Shown here piece by piece: positions 30,361-37,624 of a stretch of DNA of 38,033 nucleotides. Positions within the stretch are counted from its first letter, which is position 1. Each line of letters opens with the position of its first letter. Made by a program: the position numbers and the translations under genes. Origin of the DNA: Candidatus Woesearchaeota archaeon (lineage in GTDB: Archaea; Nanobdellota; Nanobdellia; Woesearchaeales; ARS49); NCBI GenBank assembly GCA_014729555.1, contig WJJT01000058.1, forward strand, positions 1 to 38,033, read 5' to 3'. The notes beneath the pieces are model-generated. The model saw nothing but the letters and a program-made list of their open reading frames with translations, was not told the origin of the DNA and ran no database searches.

Positions 30361-30379
30361 GTTGTCTTTTTGTTTTATT

Positions 30380-31429
30380 ATGGATTATACTGACAAGATT
30401 CTTGCAATGGCAAGGAGCGAGCCTCTGACGCCTACAAAAGTGGCAAAAGCTGTGGAAAAGGATTCTTTGATTGCTTCTGCTATGCTTTCTGCTATGGTTG
30501 GAAAGGGTTTGCTTAAGATTTCTAGTGTCAAGGTGGGCTCTACCCCGCTGTATTATGATCCTGATCAGTCAGAGCAGCTGCAGAATTATGCTTCTTATCT
30601 GAATGAGAAAGACAGAAAGGCCTATGACCTATTGAAGGAAAAAAAGGTTTTAAGGGAGAATGCTCTTGATCCGCTCTCAAGGGTTTGTGTTAAGAATATC
30701 AAGGATTTTTCAAGGCCTCTGGAGGTTTCTTTTAATGGCACTAAGGAGATTTTCTGGAAATGGTATTTATTGCCAGATTCAGAGGCAGAGCCTATTATTC
30801 GTGAAATGCTGGCTGGGATTTCTGATCAGCCTGTGAAAGATCAGCTTGCTGCTCCAGAAGAACAAGCTCCTGCTCCTGAACCTCCCCCTCCTGCGCCGCA
30901 GCCAGCTCCTCAGCCCCCGGCTCCAGAACTTTCTTCTGCAAGGCCTGCTGCAGAGTCCAAGCCAGAGCCTGTAAAGCCTTCTGCTCCTGAGCAAAAGCCA
31001 GAGCCGGAGCATAAAAAGCCTAAAAAAGCCCAAAAAAAGGTTAAGAAGAAAAAGCCAGAGACTCAGAAGAGGATTGTTGATAAGATTAGGGATATGATTG
31101 CTCCAAAGGCTATGAAGGGTTCTGATGCTTTTTTAGAAACACTGCAGGGTTATTTTTACAATAATGAAATAAATGTTGTGCAGACTTTTGAGCAGAAGAG
31201 GAAGTCTGAGTTTGAGTTTATTGTTGAGATTAACTCCTCTGTAGGTCCTCTTGTTTATTTTTGTCATGCTAAGGATAAAAAAAGGGTGGGGGAGGCTGAC
31301 CTGAGCAATGCTTTTGTGCAGGGCCAGTTGAATAAGCTTCCTGTCTTGTTCTTGACTACTGGAAATCTTACTAAAGGTGCTGAAAAAATTAGTAAAGATT
31401 TTAAAGCAGTTGCTGTTAGGAAATTATAA
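30380..31429 (+). CDS. Winged-helix protein with C-terminal restriction-endonuclease-like domain
   Basis: A 349-residue protein. Residues 1-62 look like a winged helix (LTPTKVAKAVEKDSLIASAMLSAMVGKGLLKIS), and 78-135 may be a second one. Residues 158-210 are a Pro/Ala/Glu-rich disordered linker, followed by a Lys-rich patch (211-230). The C-terminal domain (about 245-349) resembles Mrr/PD-(D/E)XK folds: DAFLETLQGYFYNNEINV, EFEFIVEI, VYFCHAKDKKR and the Mrr-like LPVLFLTTGNLTKGAEKI. The usual catalytic D and ExK are not clearly in place, so it may bind without cutting. TAATG overlap with FEN1 suggests a joint role. Confidence 0.7.
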   Translation: MDYTDKILAMARSEPLTPTKVAKAVEKDSLIASAMLSAMVGKGLLKISSVKVGSTPLYYDPDQSEQLQNYASYLNEKDRKAYDLLKEKKVLRENALDPLSRVCVKNIKDFSRPLEVSFNGTKEIFWKWYLLPDSEAEPIIREMLAGISDQPVKDQLAAPEEQAPAPEPPPPAPQPAPQPPAPELSSARPAAESKPEPVKPSAPEQKPEPEHKKPKKAQKKVKKKKPETQKRIVDKIRDMIAPKAMKGSDAFLETLQGYFYNNEINVVQTFEQKRKSEFEFIVEINSSVGPLVYFCHAKDKKRVGEADLSNAFVQGQLNKLPVLFLTTGNLTKGAEKISKDFKAVAVRKL

Positions 31430-32457
31430 TGGGTGTTAATCTTAAGGATTTGTTAATAAAAGAGGTAATTGGCCTGGATGATTTAAAAGGCAGGGTTGTT
31501 GCAGTTGATAGTTTTAATATGCTTTATCAGTTTCTTACTACTATACGGACTCCTGACGGCAGACCGTTGACAGACAGCAGGGGTAATGTTACTTCTCATC
31601 TTATTGGCTTGTTTAACAGGACAACCAAGTTCATGGCAAAGGGTATTAAGCCTGTTTTTGTATTTGATGGGGAGAAGCCTGAGCTTAAGACTGCTGAGCT
31701 TGAAAAGCGCAAAAAGCACAAGTTAGAGGCTAAAAAGAAGTATAAAGAGGCTGTGGCTAAGGAGGATGCTGCTGCTATGAAGAAGTATGGCGGCAGGTTT
31801 GCTTATCTTACAAATGATATGGTTGATCAGGCAAAGGATTTGGTTAAGGCGCTTGGTCTTCCTGTTGTTCAGGCTCCTTCTGAGGGGGAGGCGCAGGCTG
31901 CGCATATTGTTCACCAGAACAAGGCATGGGCAGTTGTTTCACAGGATTTTGATTCTCTTGTCCATGGTGCTGACCGTCTTGTAAGGAATTTGTCTATTGC
32001 AGGCAGGAGGAAAAAGGTTGGCTCTCTTGCCTACACCACAATAAAACCTGAGTTGATTGATTTGTCAAAGAACCTTAATAATATGGGTATTGACCAGGAT
32101 AAATTGATTGCTCTTGCAATTCTTGTTGGCACTGATTATAATCCCTCTGGCATAAAGGGTATCGGTCCCAAGACTGCTATTAAGCTTGTCAGGGAGTATG
32201 ATGATTTTGATGATTTGTTTGCTCATGTCAAGTGGGATGAGCATAATGATATTCCATGGACAGATATTTTTTATTTGATTAAGAAGATGAAGGTGACTGA
32301 TAAGTATAATATCGGGTTCAGGACTCCTGACAAGCAAAAAATAATTAAATTACTGGTTGATAAGCATGATTTTGGCGCCGAAAGGGTTGAAAAGACTCTT
32401 GAGCCGGTTTTAAAAGAAAGGGAAAAGAAACAGCAAAAAAAGTTAGGTGATTTTTGA
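31429..32457 (+). CDS. fen: Flap endonuclease 1 (FEN1/XPG family)
   Basis: Removes 5' flaps during Okazaki fragment maturation and repair. The 342-residue protein has the N-terminal VAVDSFNMLYQF (Asp27), the helical clamp region, VFVFDGEKPELK (Asp80), the acidic PSEGEAQAAH (about residues 147-156), SQDFDSLVHGA and VGTDYNPSGIKGIGPKTAIKL (helix-hairpin-helix). The chain ends QKKLGDF, a minimal PCNA-interacting motif at the very C-terminus that has only one of the two usual aromatic residues. It is translationally coupled to the upstream nuclease-like gene. Confidence 0.96.
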   Translation: MGVNLKDLLIKEVIGLDDLKGRVVAVDSFNMLYQFLTTIRTPDGRPLTDSRGNVTSHLIGLFNRTTKFMAKGIKPVFVFDGEKPELKTAELEKRKKHKLEAKKKYKEAVAKEDAAAMKKYGGRFAYLTNDMVDQAKDLVKALGLPVVQAPSEGEAQAAHIVHQNKAWAVVSQDFDSLVHGADRLVRNLSIAGRRKKVGSLAYTTIKPELIDLSKNLNNMGIDQDKLIALAILVGTDYNPSGIKGIGPKTAIKLVREYDDFDDLFAHVKWDEHNDIPWTDIFYLIKKMKVTDKYNIGFRTPDKQKIIKLLVDKHDFGAERVEKTLEPVLKEREKKQQKKLGDF

Positions 32458-32459
32458 TA

Positions 32460-33329
32460 ATGAAAGCATGGGTTATTTTTATTTTAGTCTCGTCAGTATT
32501 TGGTGCAATAAGCCTTCTGTTCAAGAAAAAAGCTTTGAAAGATGAGCATACTTCTGAGTATCTTACTGCTTTCAAGTTGCTGGAGCTTTTGCTTGTGCTT
32601 GTTTTTGCGCCGTTTATTGTTTTCAGGATACCTGGAATGTATGTTGCGTTTATTTTTTTGATGTCTTTGACAGCTGCTGTGGCGCTTACCTTTATTTCAA
32701 GGTCATATAAGCATGTTAATTTGTCTGTTGTTGCTCCTTTGAGTAATCTTATGCCTGTTTTCATACTTGTTCTTGCTTTTTTCCTGCTTGGCGAGCACGT
32801 TTCTTCAAAACAGATGTTTGGCATTGGGCTGCTTTTGTTTGGAACGTATTATCTTGAATCAGAGCATCATGCAGGCCACTGGTTTTCCCCTGTTCTGAAT
32901 TTTTTTCGTATTAAGAATATATGGTTTTTGTTGCTGGGCTTTTTATTGTCTGCTGTTATTGTTGTTGGTGAAAAAATGATTTTAACAGTGGTGTCTCCCT
33001 TTACATTGATCTTTTACCACTACTGTTTTCAGACTTTTTGTTTTATAATGATCACGCTGTTTTTCTATGGCGGCTTTAAGGATATATTTCATGCGTACAG
33101 GACGTCTGGCAAGTGGATCCTGGGAAATGCTTTTTTTGCCAATCTGTCTAATCTTGCGTATTTTATGGCTGTTTCCATGACTTTTGTTAGTCTTGCAACA
33201 CCCGTAAAGAAGCTTTCTACTCTGTTTGCTGTTTTACTGGGCGGTGGTTTTTTAAGGGAGAAGAGGATTTTTCATAAAGTACTTGCATGTGGTATAATGC
33301 TTGCAGGCGTATTTGTGATTGCAGTATGA
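32460..33329 (+). CDS. EamA/DMT-superfamily transporter
   Basis: Membrane transporter of unknown substrate. The 289-residue protein has about ten hydrophobic helices in two homologous halves, each with the EamA pattern (first half ending VAPLSNLMPVFILVLAFFLLGEHVSSKQMFGIGLLLFGTYYL; second ending ATPVKKLSTLFAVLLGGGFLREKRIFHKVLACGIMLAGVFVI). The ATG at 32460, three bases after the FEN1 stop, is preferred over a TTG overlapping that stop. Its own TGA overlaps the start of the methyltransferase gene (ATGA), so it is part of the same operon. Confidence 0.88.
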   Translation: MKAWVIFILVSSVFGAISLLFKKKALKDEHTSEYLTAFKLLELLLVLVFAPFIVFRIPGMYVAFIFLMSLTAAVALTFISRSYKHVNLSVVAPLSNLMPVFILVLAFFLLGEHVSSKQMFGIGLLLFGTYYLESEHHAGHWFSPVLNFFRIKNIWFLLLGFLLSAVIVVGEKMILTVVSPFTLIFYHYCFQTFCFIMITLFFYGGFKDIFHAYRTSGKWILGNAFFANLSNLAYFMAVSMTFVSLATPVKKLSTLFAVLLGGGFLREKRIFHKVLACGIMLAGVFVIAV

Positions 33330-34153
33330 CGACTATAAAACAGGCTCTTAAGAACAAGCTTGCCAAGAAAGAGTTAGATATTATGCCTTCTAGTTTTGAT
33401 GTTGTTGGCAGTATTGCTGTTATTGAGATTCCTCCTGAGCTGAAGAAAAAAGAAAAGGTTATTGCAGAGACCATGATTAAGCTTTTCAAGCCTGTCAAGA
33501 CTGTGGCTAAGAAGAGCGGTATTCATTACGGTAAGTACCGGAGACAGAAGTTAGAGGTTCTTGCTGGTGAAAAGACCAAGGTTGCAGAGTATAAAGAGTC
33601 TGGCGTCAGGATGCGGGTTGATCTTGAGAAATGCTATTTTTCTTCTAGGCTGGGCACAGAAAGGTTAAGGATTGCAAAGCAAGTTAAAAAAGGGGAGAAG
33701 GTTTTGGTTATGTTTTCTGGTGTTGCCCCTTATCCTTTGGTTATTGCGAGGAATGCAGAGCCAGCTGTTGTTTATGGTGTTGAGCTTAATCCTGTTGCTC
33801 ACAAGTATGCAGAGGAGAATGTCAAGCTTAACAAATTGCAGGACAAAATAAAGCTATACAAGGGGGATGTTGTTGGTGTCGTCCCTGAATTAAAGAAGAA
33901 GTTTGACAGGATTCTGATGCCTATGCCTAAGACTTCCTTGACTTTTCTTGAGACTGCTTTCAAGGCTGTTAAAAAAGGCACAATCATCCACTTCTACACT
34001 TTTGGCAGGGAAGAGGAGTTCAAGGAAATAAGAGCAAAAATCAAGTCAGAATGTAAAAAGCACAAAAAGAAGTGCAGGATTCTGCGTACTGTAAAGGCGG
34101 GGCAGTATGCTCCTGGTGTTTACAGGGTTTGTGTTGATTTCCGCTTGCTTTAG
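33326..34153 (+). CDS. Trm5/Met-10-family tRNA methyltransferase-like protein
   Basis: SAM-dependent Rossmann methyltransferase of 275 residues, related to Trm5, which makes m1G37 in tRNA. Family features are YFSSRLGTERLRI (about 104-116), motif I MFSGVAPYPLVIA (about 129-141), YGVELNPVAHKYAEENVKLNKL (about 150-171) and FDRILMPMPKTSLTFLETA (about 193-211). Two positions differ from active Trm5 as I remember it: motif I lacks the leading Asp and has GVAP for GVGP, and the NLP catalytic motif reads PMP. The specificity may differ. The ATG overlaps the upstream TGA; a start at 33287 would run 13 residues inside the transporter gene. Confidence 0.75.
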   Translation: MTTIKQALKNKLAKKELDIMPSSFDVVGSIAVIEIPPELKKKEKVIAETMIKLFKPVKTVAKKSGIHYGKYRRQKLEVLAGEKTKVAEYKESGVRMRVDLEKCYFSSRLGTERLRIAKQVKKGEKVLVMFSGVAPYPLVIARNAEPAVVYGVELNPVAHKYAEENVKLNKLQDKIKLYKGDVVGVVPELKKKFDRILMPMPKTSLTFLETAFKAVKKGTIIHFYTFGREEEFKEIRAKIKSECKKHKKKCRILRTVKAGQYAPGVYRVCVDFRLL

Positions 34154-34156
34154 GTC

Positions 34157-34255
34157 TGATGGCGCCTAGCGTAGTATTCTATTTCTGAGCGATAACTAAC
34201 AAATCTGATAAATAAGTGATTAGGTAAGCAAACGAAGCGCGCCATTAGCCTTTTT
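34157..34255 (+). terminator. Long-range stem followed by T-run after the methyltransferase gene
   Basis: TGATGGCGC (34157-34165) can pair with GCGCCATTA (34239-34247), nine pairs including one G-U, enclosing about 73 bases. TTTTT follows at 34251-34255. This could end the fen-transporter-methyltransferase transcript, or be the terminal stem of another structured RNA. No conserved internal boxes could be assigned. Confidence 0.35.
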
Positions 34256-34263
34256 CCGATTAC

Positions 34264-34273
34264 TTTAAATACT
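34264..34273 (+). promoter_or_regulatory. Promoter of the candidate C/D-box sRNA
   Basis: TTTAAATACT is centred about 26 bases before 34295, the first base of the terminal stem of the predicted RNA. No protein gene follows on this strand, so the promoter itself argues for an RNA gene. Confidence 0.6.
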
Positions 34274-34294
34274 GTGGTTTTATATTATGTTCCA

Positions 34295-34370
34295 GTGCAA
34301 AGCGCAATGACGAGGTGAATCCCAATCGAGCCTTAGGGCTGTGAGATATTTTGGAAGACCGAGCGCGCAC
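34295..34370 (+). ncRNA. Candidate C/D-box guide sRNA with two kink-turns
   Basis: The 76-nt segment folds as a box C/D RNA. Terminal stem: GUGC, bulge AAA, GCGC (34295-34305) pairs with GCGC, GCAC (34363-34370). Box C is AUGACGA (34307-34313) and box D is CCGA (34359-34362). Internal D' is UCGA (34326-34329) and C' is GUGAGAU (34341-34347), closed by GCC-UUAG-GGC. Both box pairs give a three-base bulge then tandem G-A/A-G pairs, the kink-turn rule. Guide segments are 12 nt (34314-34325) and 11 nt (34348-34358). Boxes deviate from consensus (T to C), but C and D change together (U-U becomes C-C). Targets were not identified. Confidence 0.6.
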
Positions 34371-34377
34371 AAATCTT

Positions 34378-35508
34378 CTAACCGAACATTTCTTTGTATT
34401 CAATATCTTCTTTTTCAGCCACTTTCTCAATTGCCTGTAAGAAATCTTCTTCTTTTACTTTTGTCCTGTTTTCTCTTATTGCAAAGTATCCTGCCTCTGT
34501 TACAGCGGATTTTATTTGTGCTCCGCTGAAGCCGAGCATTGTTTTTGCTATGTTTTTACTGTTAATTTTGCCCATGCTCATTTGTAATGTGTGTATCTTG
34601 AATATTTCTTTTACTGCCTCTTCTGTTGGGAGTTCAACTCCTGTGAGCCGGTCCAGCCTTCCTGGTCTTGTTATTGCAGGGTCTAGTATGTCTATTCTGT
34701 TTGTGCACCCGATTATTTTTACATTATCCAGTGGCTTGAATCCGTCTATCTCTGCAAGCAGCTGCATGAATGTTCTCTGGACTTCTCTTTCTCCTGAGGT
34801 TCCCACGTCCATTCTTGTTGCCGCTATTGCGTCAAGTTCGTCTATGAATATGATGGAGGGTGCTTTTTCTCTTGCCAGTTCAAATATTTCTTTTACTAGT
34901 TTTGCTCCTTCTCCTATGAATTTTTGCACTAGCTCAGAGCCTACTACTTCTATGAATGTTGAGTTTGTTGATGATGCCACTGCTTTGGCCAGAAGGGTTT
35001 TTCCTGTTCCTGGAGGGCCGTGAAGCAATAATCCTTTTGGAGGGTTTATTCCTACTTTTGTGAATAGTTTTGGCTTCATTAGTGGAAGTTCTATTACTTC
35101 TTTTATTTCTCTTTCCTGTTCTTTTAGCCCGCCTATGTCTTTCCATTTCATGTTTGGTTTTTCTACTATCACGAATTTTTCAACATCGAATCTTTTGTTT
35201 TTCTGTATTTTTTTGACAACTGTCAGGTTTTTTTGTTCTGCTAGCACAGTGTCTCCTGGCTCTATTTTGCTGCAGTCCTGTGATAGGTCTACAAGAAACT
35301 CGTTGCTGTTTGGCAGCCTCACAAGTACTTTGTCGTCTAGAAGTTCCTTTACTTCGCAGGATATGAGCGGTGTTCCTGTGAATTTGTTTAGTTGCTGTTC
35401 AAGGTGCAGTATTCTTTCCTGTAATGCCCTGTTTTCTTCCTCTAGATAGCTTTGGTCTGTTGAGTAGCCGTAGACTATTTTTTTGATTTCATCGTCTTTG
35501 CTCGTCAT
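34378..35508 (-). CDS. pan: Proteasome-activating nucleotidase (PAN)
   Basis: Hexameric AAA+ unfoldase that feeds substrates to the 20S proteasome. Domains: coiled coil (about residues 20-42), OB ring (about 45-115), then AAA+ with Walker A GPPGTGKT (164-171), pore loop KFIGEG (196-201), Walker B IIFIDELD (219-226) and arginine fingers in TRPGRLDR (R281, R284). The C-terminus is KEMFG. The canonical docking motif is hydrophobic-Tyr-any; here Phe replaces Tyr (M-F-G). A minus-strand TATA box (plus-strand 35531-35540) about 27 bases before the ATG predicts a leaderless mRNA. The proteasome genes are not in the window. Confidence 0.95.
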   Translation of the reverse strand: MTSKDDEIKKIVYGYSTDQSYLEEENRALQERILHLEQQLNKFTGTPLISCEVKELLDDKVLVRLPNSNEFLVDLSQDCSKIEPGDTVLAEQKNLTVVKKIQKNKRFDVEKFVIVEKPNMKWKDIGGLKEQEREIKEVIELPLMKPKLFTKVGINPPKGLLLHGPPGTGKTLLAKAVASSTNSTFIEVVGSELVQKFIGEGAKLVKEIFELAREKAPSIIFIDELDAIAATRMDVGTSGEREVQRTFMQLLAEIDGFKPLDNVKIIGCTNRIDILDPAITRPGRLDRLTGVELPTEEAVKEIFKIHTLQMSMGKINSKNIAKTMLGFSGAQIKSAVTEAGYFAIRENRTKVKEEDFLQAIEKVAEKEDIEYKEMFG

Positions 35509-35530
35509 TGTGTTTTATAGATTTTGAAGG

Positions 35531-35564
35531 TTTATAAACTTTATGGTCAAAACATTTATATATG
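35531..35564. promoter_or_regulatory. Divergent TATA boxes of pan (minus) and the M29 peptidase (plus)
   Basis: TTTATAAACT (35531-35540) serves pan at 35508. CATTTATATATG (35553-35564) is centred about 28 bases before the peptidase ATG at 35586. Two protein-degradation genes thus share a 77-bp divergent promoter region, both apparently leaderless. Confidence 0.6.
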
Positions 35565-35585
35565 ATATTCTTTAAAACAGGGCCA

Positions 35586-36653
35586 ATGACTAATAAGCGT
35601 ATAACCAAGATTGCAAAGGTGCTTGTTGATTACAGCACTAATGTGCAGGAAGGTGAGAGGGTTGTTATAACTGCGCCCCCTGTTGCTCAGCCTCTTGTTC
35701 TTGAGATTTACAAGCTTTGTCTGCAGAAAGGTGCGCATCCTGTTATCAGGACTCCTCTGCCTGGTGCTGCTTATATTTTTTATAAATATGCTAAAGAGAA
35801 TCAGCTGACGCGTTTTCCTAAGATTGCTATGTATGAGATGAAGAACACAGATGCGTATATAGCTATTCGTGCTCCTTTGAATACTAATGAGTTTGCTGGT
35901 GTTGAGCCTGGAAAGATTGCTGTACGGTCAAAAGTTCTTAGTCCTGTGTCCAAATGGCGTCTGCAAAAGACCAAATGGGTTGCTTTTGATTACCCAACTA
36001 CTGCTTATGCTCAGAATGCTGGGATGTCTCTTCACGATTATCAGGATTTTGCTTTTAATGCTATTAATCTTAACTGGGGCAGGTTAAAGGCAAGACTCCA
36101 GAGGATTGCAGATGCAGTGAATAATGCTGAGAAGGTTAGTGTTGTTGGTCCTGGTACTGATTTGAAGTTTACAGTTAAGTCAACCAGGTGTGTTTTGGGT
36201 GATGGCACTAATAACATGCCTGGTGGGGAGGTTTTTACTGCTCCTGACAAATATTCTGTTAATGGCCATATTACTTTTAATTATCCTGCGATTTACAGGA
36301 GCAATGAGGTTCGTGGTGTTCAGTTGAAGTTCAAGAAAGGAAAGGTTGTTGAGGAAGATGCTTCTTCTGGGCTTGATTTTTTGAGGGCTATGCTTGATTT
36401 AGATTCTGGCTCCAGGTATGTCGGGGAGTGGGGTATTGGCTGTAATTATAATATCAAGCAGTTCACAAAGAATACCTTGTTTGATGAGAAGATTGGAGGC
36501 ACTGTGCATTTTGCTCTTGGCCATGGCTATAAGGAATGCAATGCAAAGATCCGTTCTGCTCTGCACTGGGATCTTGTCAAGGACCTGAGAAGAAACGGCG
36601 AGATTTATCTTGATGGTAAATTGTTCCAGAAGAATGGAAGATTCAGGAGATGA
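35586..36653 (+). CDS. M29-family aminopeptidase (aminopeptidase T-like)
   Basis: Two-metal aminopeptidase that may finish peptides released by the proteasome. Metal-ligand motifs of M29 are present: MPGGEVFTAP (Glu215), RYVGEWGIGCN (Glu281), GGTVHFALGHGY (His308) and ALHWDLV (His327, Asp329). At 355 residues it is shorter than the usual about 400. The start MTNKRITKIAKVLVDYS at 35586 fits the family and the TATA position; an in-frame ATG at 35562 lies inside the TATA box. It is divergent from pan, in keeping with a shared role in protein turnover. Confidence 0.92.
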   Translation: MTNKRITKIAKVLVDYSTNVQEGERVVITAPPVAQPLVLEIYKLCLQKGAHPVIRTPLPGAAYIFYKYAKENQLTRFPKIAMYEMKNTDAYIAIRAPLNTNEFAGVEPGKIAVRSKVLSPVSKWRLQKTKWVAFDYPTTAYAQNAGMSLHDYQDFAFNAINLNWGRLKARLQRIADAVNNAEKVSVVGPGTDLKFTVKSTRCVLGDGTNNMPGGEVFTAPDKYSVNGHITFNYPAIYRSNEVRGVQLKFKKGKVVEEDASSGLDFLRAMLDLDSGSRYVGEWGIGCNYNIKQFTKNTLFDEKIGGTVHFALGHGYKECNAKIRSALHWDLVKDLRRNGEIYLDGKLFQKNGRFRR

Positions 36654-36815
36654 ATGTTGAAGAGATTTCCTGGGTTGTGCTTTTTTAAGCCGGGGATATG
36701 CGATGTTTTTTCTCAGATTTCAGCTATTAATGCCTTGCTTTTATTGGCCGTAGATGTGCGTTTTATAAGAAAAAGGCAGGACAGGGTCCTGTTTGGCCAG
36801 CAAAATCCGTTTTAG
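36654..36815 (+). CDS. Possible 53-codon ORF after the M29 peptidase gene
   Basis: An ATG follows the peptidase TGA without a gap and opens 53 codons, starting MLKRFPGLCFFKPGIC and ending QQNPF, with a hydrophobic segment INALLLLAVDV in the middle. No Shine-Dalgarno is evident, and an open frame of this length can arise by chance. A 6-bp hairpin (CAGGAC, AGG, GTCCTG) lies in its 3' part. Function unknown; it may be only intergenic sequence. Confidence 0.25.
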   Translation: MLKRFPGLCFFKPGICDVFSQISAINALLLLAVDVRFIRKRQDRVLFGQQNPF

Positions 36816-36870
36816 TTGTACGCTTTTCTAGTACTGCAAAAAGATTTGCTTATCTTATTTGTTATAGAAA

Positions 36871-36880
36871 AATTTAAAAG
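36871..36880 (+). promoter_or_regulatory. TATA box of the GT2 glycosyltransferase gene
   Basis: AATTTAAAAG is centred about 27 bases before the ATG at 36903, again predicting a leaderless mRNA. It supports this start over an in-frame start at 36816, which would place the box inside the coding region. Confidence 0.6.
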
Positions 36881-36902
36881 TATTGTATACGCATTCTTGT
36901 AT

Positions 36903-37604
36903 ATGGAGCAGATAACTTGCATTATTCCTTCTTATAATGAAGCGCCTAGAATCGGAAATGTTCTTAATGCAATCAAAGGGCATCCATCTATCAGGGAGAT
37001 TGTTGTTGTTGATGACGGGTCAAAAGACAGCACAACAGAGGTTGTCAGTAGATTCAAAGGTGTACGATTGATTAGTTTCAGGCGCAACAAGGGAAAAGCA
37101 GCTGCCATGGTCAGGGGTGCAGAAGCAGCAAAGACAGAGCTGATTATGTTTCTGGATGCAGATTTGGTTGGTTTGACAAAAAAGGATATTACTAGTCTAA
37201 TTACGCCAGTTAGACAAAAAAAAGTGGAGATAACTATGAGCAGAAGAGACCACGTAGGGTCGTGTTTGAGCTGGATGGATTTGGTCACAAGACTTATTAG
37301 GATAGGGCCTTTGTCAGGAGAGAGGGTTATGAGAAAGAATTTGTTTCTTAAGATGATCAGAGGTAAGAAAAAGACAGGCTTCGGGGTTGAGACACTGGTG
37401 AATGAATATATTATAAAGCATAGAATTCCTTTCGCAGTGGTTGACTGGAAGCGCGTGAAACAGAATGAGAAATTTGTTAAGAGGGGCTTTTGGAAAGGCA
37501 TTAAGATGGAATTGGTTATGTGCAGGCAGATACTGCGGGCGATTCCTCTTCATAAACTTGTGGTGCAGTTTGCACTGCTGGCTTTGAGGAATAATAAATT
37601 TTGA
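36903..37604 (+). CDS. Family 2 glycosyltransferase
   Basis: Cytoplasmic GT-A fold enzyme that transfers a sugar from a nucleotide donor, perhaps to a lipid carrier or cell-surface glycan. The 233-residue protein begins with the signature CIIPSYNEAPRIGNVLNAI, followed by IVVVDDGSKDST (Asp37/Asp38, nucleotide binding), RRNKGKAAAMVRGAEAA and the metal-binding LDADL (Asp85-x-Asp87). The later part (GFGVETLVNEY, VDWKRVKQNEKFVKRGFWKGI) corresponds to the acceptor side. There is no C-terminal membrane helix pair, unlike dolichyl-phosphate sugar synthases with membrane anchors. Confidence 0.9.
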   Translation: MEQITCIIPSYNEAPRIGNVLNAIKGHPSIREIVVVDDGSKDSTTEVVSRFKGVRLISFRRNKGKAAAMVRGAEAAKTELIMFLDADLVGLTKKDITSLITPVRQKKVEITMSRRDHVGSCLSWMDLVTRLIRIGPLSGERVMRKNLFLKMIRGKKKTGFGVETLVNEYIIKHRIPFAVVDWKRVKQNEKFVKRGFWKGIKMELVMCRQILRAIPLHKLVVQFALLALRNNKF

Positions 37605-37624
37605 TATCTCTGGGATAAGGCAAG

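Noticed and set aside
34295-34370. tRNA or H/ACA RNA instead of C/D sRNA
   Set aside because: No cloverleaf can be drawn. An ACA does follow the closing stem (34369-34371), but there is no proper pseudouridylation pocket, whereas both kink-turns and guide spacings fit C/D.
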